Source of the DNA: Croceitalea rosinachiae
GTDB lineage: Bacteria > Bacteroidota > Bacteroidia > Flavobacteriales > Flavobacteriaceae
Direction of reading: 5' to 3'
DNA: 64,000 nt
NCBI RefSeq assembly: GCF_031846445.1
Contig: NZ_JAVRHR010000002.1
Location: forward strand, 868,001 to 932,000
The notes below the pieces were generated by a model, which worked only from the letters and a program-made list of their open reading frames with translations, was not told the origin of the DNA and did not search any database. The position numbers and the translations under genes are program-made. Below, piece by piece: positions 43,974-52,159 of the stretch. Each line of letters opens with the position of its first letter. The first letter of the stretch is position 1.

Positions 43974-45713
43974 TTATTTCAATCGTATATCGGAAACAGA
44001 GGCCCCAGATGGTATCATAGGGAATACATTGTCTTCTTTTTCAACTTTTACTTCTAAGAAATAAGGCTTGTCGGAAGCAATCATTTCTTGAATAGTAGCC
44101 CTTAAATCTTTACGTTCACTAACTCGTTTTGCTTCAATATGATAGCCTTCGGCAATCTTCACAAAATCAGGGTTGACCATAACGGTAGAGGCGTATCTTT
44201 TATCAAAGAACAGTTCTTGCCACTGCCTTACCATGCCCAAATGGTCATTATTCAAGACCACAATTTTTACCGGAATGTTATGCTGAAAAATAACTCCAAG
44301 TTCTTGAATTGTCATTTGATACCCTCCATCACCAATAATAGCAACCACTTCTCTATCCATTGCGCCTTGTTTCGCTCCGATAGCAGCAGGAAGTGCAAAT
44401 CCCATAGTCCCTAATCCGCCAGAGGTTATATTGCTCTTTGATTCTTCAAACTTTGCGTAACGACAGGCAATCATTTGATGCTGCCCTACATCGGTAACAA
44501 TCACCGCTTTGTTTTTTGAAGCTAAATTTATTTCTTCAATGACTTCGCCCATGGTCAGACCATCTTTTGTGGGGTGAATATCATTCTTGATCACTGTATC
44601 AAACTCTATTTGGTGTCTTTTTTTGAATTCGTTATGCCAAGCTTCGTGCTTGTTTTCGTTTACGAGAGGAATCAGTAATGACAATGTTTCTTTTGAATCT
44701 CCCAAAACAGCAACATCTGCATTTACGTTTTTATTGATTTCTGCGGGATCTATTTCAAAATGTACGACTTTAGCCTGTTTGGCATAAGTATCTAAACTAC
44801 CCGTCACCCGATCATCAAAACGCATTCCTATGGCCAATAGCAAATCACACTCATTTGTTAATACATTAGGTCCATAGTTGCCATGCATACCTACCATACC
44901 TACATTTAATGGGTGACTCGTCGAAATTGCAGATTCCCCCATAATCGTCCAAGCTGCAGGAATACCTGCCTTTTCGATTAAAGCTTTAAGTTCTTCTTCA
45001 GCTTGACCTAAAATTACCCCTTGACCCCAAACGATATAAGGTTTTTTGGCATTATTAATAAGTTCTGCAGTAGCTTCTATTGAAGCCATGACTGGCGTTG
45101 GAACTGGGTTATAACTGCGAACTCCAGTACACTTTTCATAACTAAACTCAAACTCTTCAAACTGCGCATTTTTAGTGATGTCAATCAAAACCGGGCCTGG
45201 CCTACCAGACTTTGCAATATAGAAGGCCTTTGCCATCATTTCAGGAATTTCTGAAGCCTTTGTAATCTGATGATTCCATTTTGTAACAGGAGTTGAAATA
45301 CCAATAATATCAGTTTCTTGAAAAGCATCAGAACCTAATAAATGTCGTGGTACTTGACCTGTAATACAAACTATAGGTGTGGAGTCTATTTGAGCATCGG
45401 CCAAACCCGTGACCAAATTTGTGGCTCCAGGTCCTGAAGTGGCCATAGCGACGCCAACTCTACCCGAAACCCTAGCATAACCCTGCGCTGCGTGGGTAGC
45501 TCCTTGTTCATGTCTTGTCAAAATGTGGGTTAATTTATCTTGAAATTTGTATAATTCATCATACACGGGCATAATGGCGCCCCCTGGGTATCCATATAGC
45601 AAATCCACTCCTTCTGCAAGTAAACAATGAATAATTGCTTCCGCTCCAGAAATTTTGATAGTGGTTTTTGTTTTGTTTTCTGCTTTTTGCACCTTAAGCG
45701 TTTCCATAGGCAT
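43974..45713 (-). CDS. ilvB: acetolactate synthase large (catalytic) subunit
   Basis: A 579-residue ThDP enzyme. Catalytic Glu and ThDP regions: YGYPGGAIMPVYDEL, RHEQGATHAAQGYARVSG, TSGPGATNLVTGLADA. The FAD/substrate region includes GMVGMHGNYGPN, and the C-terminal ThDP motif is AIIGDGGYQMTIQELG followed by NNDHLGMVRQWQ. It condenses two pyruvates (valine, leucine) or pyruvate with 2-ketobutyrate (isoleucine). Two in-frame ATGs at 45713 and 45707 are both possible. It follows ilvD by 5-11 nt. Confidence 0.96.
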   Translation of the reverse strand: MPMETLKVQKAENKTKTTIKISGAEAIIHCLLAEGVDLLYGYPGGAIMPVYDELYKFQDKLTHILTRHEQGATHAAQGYARVSGRVGVAMATSGPGATNLVTGLADAQIDSTPIVCITGQVPRHLLGSDAFQETDIIGISTPVTKWNHQITKASEIPEMMAKAFYIAKSGRPGPVLIDITKNAQFEEFEFSYEKCTGVRSYNPVPTPVMASIEATAELINNAKKPYIVWGQGVILGQAEEELKALIEKAGIPAAWTIMGESAISTSHPLNVGMVGMHGNYGPNVLTNECDLLLAIGMRFDDRVTGSLDTYAKQAKVVHFEIDPAEINKNVNADVAVLGDSKETLSLLIPLVNENKHEAWHNEFKKRHQIEFDTVIKNDIHPTKDGLTMGEVIEEINLASKNKAVIVTDVGQHQMIACRYAKFEESKSNITSGGLGTMGFALPAAIGAKQGAMDREVVAIIGDGGYQMTIQELGVIFQHNIPVKIVVLNNDHLGMVRQWQELFFDKRYASTVMVNPDFVKIAEGYHIEAKRVSERKDLRATIQEMIASDKPYFLEVKVEKEDNVFPMIPSGASVSDIRLK

Positions 45714-45718
45714 CCAGA

Positions 45719-47395
45719 TTATAATTCATCAGTTACACAACCTTTTGAGGCTGAAGAAACTGTTCTTGCATATTTATATAAACTTCCTTTTCTAACCTTC
45801 AAAGCGGGTTGCTTCCAGTTAGCTCTTCGATTTGAAAGCTCCTTATCGGTTAGATTGACCGAGATACTGTTTTTTTCTGCATCAATGGTAATCATATCGC
45901 CATCTTGTAATAGCGCTATATTTCCACCATCTTGAGCCTCAGGAGCGATATGCCCCACCACAAAGCCATGGGTGCCCCCTGAAAAGCGACCGTCTGTAAT
46001 CAATGCGACATCTTTTCCTAATCCTGCACCCATAATAGCAGCTGTTGGTTTTAACATTTCTGGCATTCCAGGTCCTCCTTTAGGGCCTTCATAACGAATC
46101 ACGACAACATCTCCTTTATTTACCAAGCCATCACGAATACCATCATTGGCTTTAAATTCTCCTTCAAAGACTTTCGCGGGACCAGAAAAATGTAAGCCTT
46201 CTTTTCCGGTAATTTTAGCAACAGAACCTTCTGCTGCTAGGTTACCAAAAAGAATACGCAAATGTCCAGTTTCTTTAATCGGATCATCTAGACCTTTAAC
46301 TACTTGCTGACCTCCTTTTAGACTAGGGACCTTAGCCAAATTTTCAGCAACAGTTTTACCTGTTACCGTCAAGCAATCACCATGTAGCATTTCGTTTTCT
46401 AACATGAACTTCATCACGGCAGGTACACCACCAACGCGATGTACATCTTCCATCAAAAACTTACCACTGGGTTTTAAATCCGCCAAGAATGGGGTGGTAT
46501 CACTTATATGTTGAAAATCTTCTAAGGTGAATTTAATCTCAGCTGCTTTGGCAATCGCCAAAAAATGTAATACCGCATTAGTTGAACCACCAAGTACCGT
46601 AATTAACCGAACAGCATTTTCCAATGATTTTCGAGTAATGATGTCTAACGGTTTAATATCTTTTTCGATAAGATGTTTTAATGCCTCACCAGAGGCAATG
46701 CAATCATCTTTTTTTTCTTTTCCTGTAGCCGGATTTGATGAATTATAAGGCATTGCCATCCCTAATGCTTCAATTGCTGAAGCCATGGTATTTGCCGTAT
46801 ACATTCCTCCGCACGCACCGGCACCTGGACATGCGTTTTGAATTACGGCTTTGTAATCTTCCTCATTTAAGGTGCCCGCTACTTTCTCTCCCCACGCCTC
46901 AAAAGCGGAGACCACATCCAATTTTTTATCCTTCAAACATCCAGAAGCAATTGTACCGCCATAAACCAAAACAGATGGACGATTCAATCGAATCATTGCC
47001 ATTAAGGCCCCAGGCATATTTTTATCACATCCAACCACAGTAGCCAAACCATCGTAGTTCATCGCTTGAACTACCGTTTCCATAGAATCGGCTATAATAT
47101 CACGAGAGGGAAGCGAATAACGCATTCCATAAGTACCCATTGATATTCCATCACTCACACCGATGGTATTAAATATTAGCCCAACCAAGTCAGATGAGTT
47201 AATTCCCTCTTTGACATATTTAGACAATTCGTTTAAATGCATGTTACAGGGGTTTCCCTCGTAACCTGTGCTACCAATACCTATCAATGGTTTCTTTAAA
47301 TCCTCTTCAGTCAAACCTATGGCATATAGCATGGCCTGAGCAGCTGGTTGAGTTGGATCTTGGGTAACGTTTTTACTATACTTATTCAATTCCAT
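45719..47395 (-). CDS. ilvD: dihydroxy-acid dehydratase
   Basis: A 558-residue Fe-S dehydratase that forms the 2-keto acids of valine and isoleucine. Cluster and active-site regions: GYEGNPCNMHL (first Cys), VGCDKNMPGALMAM (second Cys), CPGAGACGGMYTANTM (third Cys), IMGAGLGKDVALITDGRFSG and GHIAPEAQDGG. First structural gene of the ilv operon, about 190 nt downstream of an attenuator terminator. Full-length and ordinary. Confidence 0.97.
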   Translation of the reverse strand: MELNKYSKNVTQDPTQPAAQAMLYAIGLTEEDLKKPLIGIGSTGYEGNPCNMHLNELSKYVKEGINSSDLVGLIFNTIGVSDGISMGTYGMRYSLPSRDIIADSMETVVQAMNYDGLATVVGCDKNMPGALMAMIRLNRPSVLVYGGTIASGCLKDKKLDVVSAFEAWGEKVAGTLNEEDYKAVIQNACPGAGACGGMYTANTMASAIEALGMAMPYNSSNPATGKEKKDDCIASGEALKHLIEKDIKPLDIITRKSLENAVRLITVLGGSTNAVLHFLAIAKAAEIKFTLEDFQHISDTTPFLADLKPSGKFLMEDVHRVGGVPAVMKFMLENEMLHGDCLTVTGKTVAENLAKVPSLKGGQQVVKGLDDPIKETGHLRILFGNLAAEGSVAKITGKEGLHFSGPAKVFEGEFKANDGIRDGLVNKGDVVVIRYEGPKGGPGMPEMLKPTAAIMGAGLGKDVALITDGRFSGGTHGFVVGHIAPEAQDGGNIALLQDGDMITIDAEKNSISVNLTDKELSNRRANWKQPALKVRKGSLYKYARTVSSASKGCVTDEL

Positions 47396-47587
47396 TAGAA
47401 AATCTCTTTCAAATTGTGCCTCAAGCTTATAAATACTTCAGCATTCAAAAATAATTTTTTCAAATACCGAATAATTTTAACAGTAAAGCAGGCTCTAAAT
47501 TCATTTAAATTGATATCTGTTTATCCATCTGAATAACAGCTTATTACAGTAATTTAAAATACCATATTCATTCCTTGACAAAAGCCA

Positions 47588-47621
47588 CAAAAAAAGCCCT
47601 GACGTTGCTGTCAGGGCTTTT
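47588..47621 (-). terminator. attenuator terminator (segments 3:4) in the ilv leader
   Basis: On the minus strand GCCCTGAC-AGCAAC-GTCAGGGC is a perfect 8-bp GC-rich stem (flanked by AAAA/TTTT) followed by seven T residues (plus 47589-47595). It is about 190 nt before ilvD and just after a short Ile/Val-rich ORF. The leader's own TCAGGG (plus 47645-47650) can pair with CCCTGA of the 5' arm, which would block this hairpin. Confidence 0.85.
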
Positions 47622-47641
47622 CTGAATAACATGAACTGAAA

Positions 47642-47698
47642 TCACCCTGATACAGGAGAAATCACAATTACGTTAATCACAATACTTTTGTTATTCAT
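47642..47698 (-). CDS. ilvL: ilv operon leader peptide (attenuator peptide)
   Basis: An 18-codon ORF, MNNKSIVINVIVISPVSG, with four Ile and four Val codons; seven of the eight lie within residues 6-13. It ends in TGA 24 nt before the 5' arm of the attenuator stem (plus 47617). The last codons include CCTG and CAGG (plus 47653-47656 and 47646-47649), able to form a weak 1:2 hairpin, while TCAGGG forms the 2:3 antiterminator. Ile/Val starvation would stall the ribosome at residues 6-13 and allow 2:3; normal translation to the stop covers segment 2 and allows termination. There is no clear ribosome binding site; the predicted transcription start is at or next to the ATG. Confidence 0.75.
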   Translation of the reverse strand: MNNKSIVINVIVISPVSG

Positions 47699-47702
47699 AT
47701 GA

Positions 47703-47733
47703 CAAGAATAGCTATTTTTATTTTTACTCCAAA
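47703..47733 (-). promoter_or_regulatory. candidate sigma-ABfr promoter of the ilv operon
   Basis: On the minus strand TTTG (plus 47730-47733), a 19-nt spacer, and TATTCTTG (plus 47703-47710), seven of eight against TAnnTTTG. A start about 5 nt downstream would fall on the first bases of the leader-peptide ATG. Confidence 0.45.
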
Positions 47734-47763
47734 GTCAAATTCAATTTTATATTTTTGGCCACT

Positions 47764-48492
47764 ATGGAAAAAACAGTTACCGAGGCCATCAATTATCGTC
47801 GTTCTGTGCGCATCTTTCGAGAAGATTTAGAATTAGATTCAGAAAAAGTAAAACAGTGCATTCAAAATTCAACTCTAGCGGCAACAAGTAGTAACCTGCA
47901 GTTATGGGAGTTTTATCATGTTAAAGATAAAGAGGTACTAAAAAAGATGACGGTTGCATGCCTAGGGCAAAATGCTGCAAAATATTCAAAAGAAATGGTT
48001 GTAGTTGTAGCCAGAAAAGATTTATGGCGAAAACGTGCTCAAGCCAATATTTCTTTTCTTAAAGCTGGCATGGGTGATAAGAAACCATCTGAATATTCTG
48101 GAAGAGAGAAATTTGCTTTGAATTACTATTCTAAATTAATACCAACAGTGTATTTTGATATTTTAGGAATTTTGGGTTGGATAAAATTTTTGATTTTTCA
48201 GTTGGTAGGTTTATTCAAACCAACTTATAGACAAGTTAGAAATTCGGATATGCGAATAGTAGCCCATAAAAGTGCGGGGCTTGCAGCACAAAACTTCATG
48301 ATAAGTATGGCAGCTATGGGTTATGACACTTGCCCCATGGAAGGGAGTGATACATGGAGGGTTAAAAAAATATTAGGACTACCTCAAGGTGCTGAAATCA
48401 ACATGGTTATTGGTTGTGGAATTCGAGATGAAAAGGGAATTTATGGAGAACGTTTTAGAATTCCTTTTAAAGAGGTATACCGCGAGGTTTAA
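47764..48492 (+). CDS. nitroreductase family protein
   Basis: 242 residues from ATG 47764 (an in-frame TTG at 47755 adds three). FMN-binding nitroreductase pattern: AINYRRSVRIF near the N-terminus, ATSSNLQLWEFYHV, AGLAAQNFMISMAAMGYDTCPMEG split by the family spacing, and a C-terminal MVIGCGIRDEKG. A hydrophobic insertion around residues 125-150 (YFDILGILGWIKFLIFQLVG) is unusual for soluble nitroreductases and may be a membrane contact. Its 3' end overlaps the convergent pxpC by 4 nt. Confidence 0.82.
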   Translation: MEKTVTEAINYRRSVRIFREDLELDSEKVKQCIQNSTLAATSSNLQLWEFYHVKDKEVLKKMTVACLGQNAAKYSKEMVVVVARKDLWRKRAQANISFLKAGMGDKKPSEYSGREKFALNYYSKLIPTVYFDILGILGWIKFLIFQLVGLFKPTYRQVRNSDMRIVAHKSAGLAAQNFMISMAAMGYDTCPMEGSDTWRVKKILGLPQGAEINMVIGCGIRDEKGIYGERFRIPFKEVYREV

Positions 48493-49328
48493 TTCAATTT
48501 AAGATTAATACTATCTCCAGATTTTTTTTGTGCCAATACACAGACTGCCTCTTCGGTCAATTGAAGTATTCTAGGGTAACCCCCTGTAGTTTGACCATCC
48601 TTCATAAGGATAATTAATTTTCCAGCCGGGGTTAGTTGTATAGTTCCGGGCAAGGTTGCCGATGTAAGCATGGGTATCGAATGCCCCTCAATAAACTCAG
48701 AAACCTGATATGCCATTCTATTATTTTCTTTTGCAACCGTGAAACCTTTTGAAAATAAAGCCTCCAATTGTTTGTCATTAAGTATCGTATATTCTGGTCC
48801 CCTACTCACCTGTAGCTGTTTTTCCGTTAAATAGGAGTCTATTTTTAATTCAGATATTTTTGGCACAAAGTTCAATGTGGGTTCAAAAGGAATCTCATCT
48901 TTTTCTGAAATACACCTTTTGGCAGTCAAAGGAAAATATTGTGAAGAACTACCTAAAGTTTTTTTAAGGGAAAATCCACCTTTTACAGCCAAATACCCCC
49001 TAAAACCTGATTCTAATCTACCATAGGAAATGATATCCCCTTTTTCAACTTTATAAACCTTATAATTCTCAATAGGTTCATTGTTTAATGTCGCGGAGAT
49101 GACTCCGCCAGATAGGCTGACATAGGTTTCCTCTTCGAATATAAGCGTTGGTCCTGTCATGGTAATTTCCAAAGCAGCTGCGTTAACAGGGTTTTCCAAT
49201 AATGAATTGACCATATTTAGGGCTCTCGAGTCCATAGCTCCTGAAATAGGCACCCCCTTATTTCTGTAGCCGTACCGACCATTATCTTGAATAGAAGTAA
49301 AAAATCCTGGTTTTAGTACTTTAAGCAT
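48489..49328 (-). CDS. pxpC: 5-oxoprolinase subunit C (biotin-dependent carboxyltransferase-like)
   Basis: 279 residues of the KipA/PxpC family. N-terminus KVLKPGFFTSIQDNGRYGYR, then PISGAMDSRALNMVNSLL, YLAVKGGF, and C-terminal ATLPGTIQLTPAGKLIILMKDGQTTGGYPR split around the G/P turn. With PxpA and PxpB it hydrolyses 5-oxoproline to glutamate at the expense of ATP. The start overlaps the end of pxpB by 8 nt, showing translational coupling. Confidence 0.92.
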   Translation of the reverse strand: MLKVLKPGFFTSIQDNGRYGYRNKGVPISGAMDSRALNMVNSLLENPVNAAALEITMTGPTLIFEEETYVSLSGGVISATLNNEPIENYKVYKVEKGDIISYGRLESGFRGYLAVKGGFSLKKTLGSSSQYFPLTAKRCISEKDEIPFEPTLNFVPKISELKIDSYLTEKQLQVSRGPEYTILNDKQLEALFSKGFTVAKENNRMAYQVSEFIEGHSIPMLTSATLPGTIQLTPAGKLIILMKDGQTTGGYPRILQLTEEAVCVLAQKKSGDSINLKLN

Positions 49329-50049
49329 CCAAAATTGTTTTATTGGGTTGGTAAATGCCTACTTCTCCTTCAATTTTGTGCAGCTCGTACTCTGCTCGTG
49401 AAATGGCCTCAAATTTTATCTTATCACCAACACTTACAAAACAAGGTTTTTCTGAATTGACATTAAAGATTGGAATCGGACAACTTCCTATGATGTTCCA
49501 TCCCCCTGGAGATTCCTGAGGATAAATACCTGTTTGCTTCCCCGCAAGTCCCACAGCACCCTTAGCTACTTTTAACCGTGGAGTTTCTTTACGTGCTATT
49601 TCTAAGGATTGCGGTAACCCGCCTAAGTACATAAAGCCAGGTAAAAATCCAATACCATAGACTGTATATTCGTTAGATGAATGATTTGAAATTAAATCAG
49701 AAATAGACATATTGAGCTTTTTGGAAACTTCTTCTAAATCAAGTCCGAATTCCAAATCATAACAAACAGGAAGTTTCCATAAATGTCGTTCTGTTCTCTT
49801 AGTATAGTCTAATTCCCTATAAAACTCCAATAGTTGATTATTGAGTATTTTAAAGTCTGATATTACCGAGTCTTGTATAAGTGCCAAAGAATTGTATGAA
49901 GGGACAAACTCCCACTGGCCTTCAAGCTTAGTCTCTAAAAATGTATTGAATTGAAGAATATCTTCCAATATCGTGTCTGCTACATTATTGGGCCATTCTA
50001 CCAAAATGGAATGAGCACCAAAAGGTTTGATGGTAATGGGGTATCTCAC
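49321..50049 (-). CDS. pxpB: 5-oxoprolinase subunit B (KipI-like)
   Basis: 242 residues; GTG start overlapping the pxpA stop. Family blocks: FVPSYNSLALIQD, LWKLPVCYDLEFGLDLEEVS, YTVYGIGFLPGFMYLGGLP, RLKVAKGAVGLAGKQTGIYPQ split by Val-Gly, and GGWNIIGSCPIPIFN. It forms the PxpBC complex with the downstream gene. Confidence 0.93.
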   Translation of the reverse strand: MRYPITIKPFGAHSILVEWPNNVADTILEDILQFNTFLETKLEGQWEFVPSYNSLALIQDSVISDFKILNNQLLEFYRELDYTKRTERHLWKLPVCYDLEFGLDLEEVSKKLNMSISDLISNHSSNEYTVYGIGFLPGFMYLGGLPQSLEIARKETPRLKVAKGAVGLAGKQTGIYPQESPGGWNIIGSCPIPIFNVNSEKPCFVSVGDKIKFEAISRAEYELHKIEGEVGIYQPNKTILDA

Positions 50050-50789
50050 TTTCGTATTTCGATTTGGTTTTTTGGTAATTCTTCTGAAAGATACGTCAAT
50101 ATTTCCAATGCAGAAGACGTATCACCATGCACACAAAACGTATCTGCCTTAATTACAATACTTTCTTCGGTAGATGAAATCACCTTACCATTTTTAGCAA
50201 TGTTTAAGAGATGTTCTAGAACTAATTCAGGGGCTTCAATAATTGCATTAGATTGACTTCTTGCCACCAAGCTCAGATCTGCATTGTAGTTTCTATCTGC
50301 AAAGGCTTCATATTTAATTTGAAAGCCTTGTTCAATTGCCTCTTTCGAAATTATCGAACCAAAAGGGGCATATAAAAAACAGTGTTCTTTATATGCTTTA
50401 ATCACTTCTAAAAACACCTTTGCTAAACTTAAATTTCTAGCAACATCATTATACAAAGCTCCGTGCGGTTTAATATGATGCAGCGGTAATTGGGCCTCTT
50501 CAAGAATTTTTATGAATACATCAAGCTGATTTTTGATGCTTTTTTTTAATTCTTCATTCGCAATGTTTAAAGTTTTTCGCCCAAAATTCTCTTTATCAGG
50601 GTAACTAGGGTGTGCCCCTACTTTCACATCATTCTGTTTTGCCAACTGCATTACTTCTTGCATAGTAATTTCATCACCTGCATGACCACCACAGGCAATA
50701 TTACAAGAACTTATTAGTGGCAATAATTCAGCCTCATTACCTATACCCTCTCCAACATCACAGTTAATATCAATTAAAATAGTGTCCAT
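50046..50789 (-). CDS. pxpA: 5-oxoprolinase subunit A (LamB/YcsF family)
   Basis: 247 residues. Family motifs: IDINCDVGEGIGNEAELLP near the N-terminus, SCNIACGGHAGDE, VGAHPSYPDKENFGR, IKPHGALYND, AFADRNYN and CVHGDTSSA. It supplies the phosphorylation/ring-opening half of 5-oxoproline hydrolysis. Gene junctions overlap by 1 nt with the NRAMP gene and 4 nt with pxpB, a tight four-gene operon. Confidence 0.94.
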   Translation of the reverse strand: MDTILIDINCDVGEGIGNEAELLPLISSCNIACGGHAGDEITMQEVMQLAKQNDVKVGAHPSYPDKENFGRKTLNIANEELKKSIKNQLDVFIKILEEAQLPLHHIKPHGALYNDVARNLSLAKVFLEVIKAYKEHCFLYAPFGSIISKEAIEQGFQIKYEAFADRNYNADLSLVARSQSNAIIEAPELVLEHLLNIAKNGKVISSTEESIVIKADTFCVHGDTSSALEILTYLSEELPKNQIEIRK

Positions 50790-51982
50790 TAATACAGGCC
50801 TAAAACTTTAACAATGCTTTTCAATCCTAAGAACAAAGAAAATGCGACAATTACATACCCAACTATATTCTGGGTCAAGTTATTTTTATATACACCCATA
50901 ACATTTGCTTTATTAACCATCCAAACTAAAAGTACTGCAATAGCAGGTAGCAAAATACCATTTGCCACCTGAGCAAACTTTATAATCTCAATAGGTTTAA
51001 TACCAAAAGAAAGAAAAAACACACCTACTAACAATATAGAAATCCAGACTAGTCGAAAGCGCCAGTCTTTGAAACCAGCTTTCCAACCAAAGCAACTATT
51101 GGCAACATAAGCAGCAGCTAGAGGCGCAGTAATAGAAGATGTGATACCTGCGGCAAAAAGTCCGATTCCCATGAAGTAACGAGCCGTGTTTCCAAAGAGC
51201 GGTTCAAGACCCATAGCTAAATCCATGGCACTTTTGACTTCGTCGGAAGGTATTGCAGCAGCAGCTATAATTACGCACATAGAAACTAGCCCCCCTAAAC
51301 CAATTGACATTATGGTATCCCAACGAGCTGTTTTTAAATCGCTTGTTAATTTCCATTTTTCATTGACCAACGAGGCATGTAAAAATAAATTATAAGGTAC
51401 TACTGTAGTACCAACTAATGCAATTACTGTCAATAAACTTCCTGATGGCATTGAAGGAACGAACAGCCCTTTTAAAATTTCCCCTAGAATAGGTCCTGTC
51501 AAAATTGCCGTTATCACAAATGAAAAACTCATTAAAGCGATTAGTATGATAAATACTTTTTCAAGGGCCTTATAACTTCCATACCAAAGAAGCGCAAATG
51601 CCAAAAATCCTATCACGATTGGATAAAATTTCGCGTACTTTTCTCCAAACAAAGCTTCTAAGCCCAAAGTTGCCCCGCCAATATTACCAGCTTCATAAGC
51701 TGCGTTTCCTATTAAAATAGCTCCTAATATTATTGCAATCGTCAACGCCCTGATCCGTCTATCAGTAAGTTCATTTTTAATGACATCCGCTAATCCTTTT
51801 TGGGTAATAATTCCTAAGCGTGCAGCCATCTCTTGCAATACCATCGTAGCAATTATTGATAGTAGCATTGCCCAAAGCAGTGCGTAACCAAAACTTACCC
51901 CAGCAATTGTACATGCAGTAATCGTACCTGGCCCTATAAATGCGGCTGCGATTAAAACTCCGGGGCCTATCTTTTTAAACAT
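50789..51982 (-). CDS. NRAMP-family transporter linked to 5-oxoprolinase genes
   Basis: 397 residues, about 11 transmembrane helices. TM1 carries AAAFIGPGTITACTIAG in place of the metal-binding DPGN of canonical NRAMPs: the Asp and Asn are missing. TM6 reads GLFAAGITSSITAPLAAAYVAN where canonical proteins have the A/M-M-P-H motif; no Met-Pro-His is seen. So manganese/iron transport is doubtful. YcsG-like NRAMP homologues sit with pxp genes in other bacteria, and organic-anion uptake (perhaps 5-oxoproline) is plausible but inferred. First gene of the operon, downstream of the repeat region at 52031-52090. Confidence 0.85.
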   Translation of the reverse strand: MFKKIGPGVLIAAAFIGPGTITACTIAGVSFGYALLWAMLLSIIATMVLQEMAARLGIITQKGLADVIKNELTDRRIRALTIAIILGAILIGNAAYEAGNIGGATLGLEALFGEKYAKFYPIVIGFLAFALLWYGSYKALEKVFIILIALMSFSFVITAILTGPILGEILKGLFVPSMPSGSLLTVIALVGTTVVPYNLFLHASLVNEKWKLTSDLKTARWDTIMSIGLGGLVSMCVIIAAAAIPSDEVKSAMDLAMGLEPLFGNTARYFMGIGLFAAGITSSITAPLAAAYVANSCFGWKAGFKDWRFRLVWISILLVGVFFLSFGIKPIEIIKFAQVANGILLPAIAVLLVWMVNKANVMGVYKNNLTQNIVGYVIVAFSLFLGLKSIVKVLGLY

Positions 51983-52030
51983 ACTGAAAATTTACACCAC
52001 ACAAAATAGCAGTTTCCCAACAAGCCACCT

Positions 52031-52067
52031 TGCATTTCATCTAAAAAAATGCATTTCATCTAAAAAA
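52031..52067. repeat. two tandem copies of TGCATTTCATCTAAAAAA
   Basis: Copies at 52031-52048 and 52050-52067, separated by one A, about 50 nt upstream of the NRAMP start codon on the minus strand. They could be paired activator or repressor sites, or a replication slippage product. Confidence 0.6.
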
Positions 52068-52070
52068 GGG

Positions 52071-52090
52071 GTGCTATACATCGATAGCAC
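52071..52090 (-). promoter_or_regulatory. inverted repeat upstream of the NRAMP-pxp operon
   Basis: GTGCTAT-ACATCG-ATAGCAC, perfect 7-bp arms. Read on the minus strand the stem is followed by CCCTTTTTT, so it could be a weak terminator/attenuator for the NRAMP-pxpABC operon, or an operator shared with the divergent gene at 52160. Confidence 0.45.
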
Positions 52091-52159
52091 ATACGATAAA
52101 AAAAATGTACAAGTTATAATAGTCCCAAATTGAAAAATTGACCAAACTGACCTACTTAC

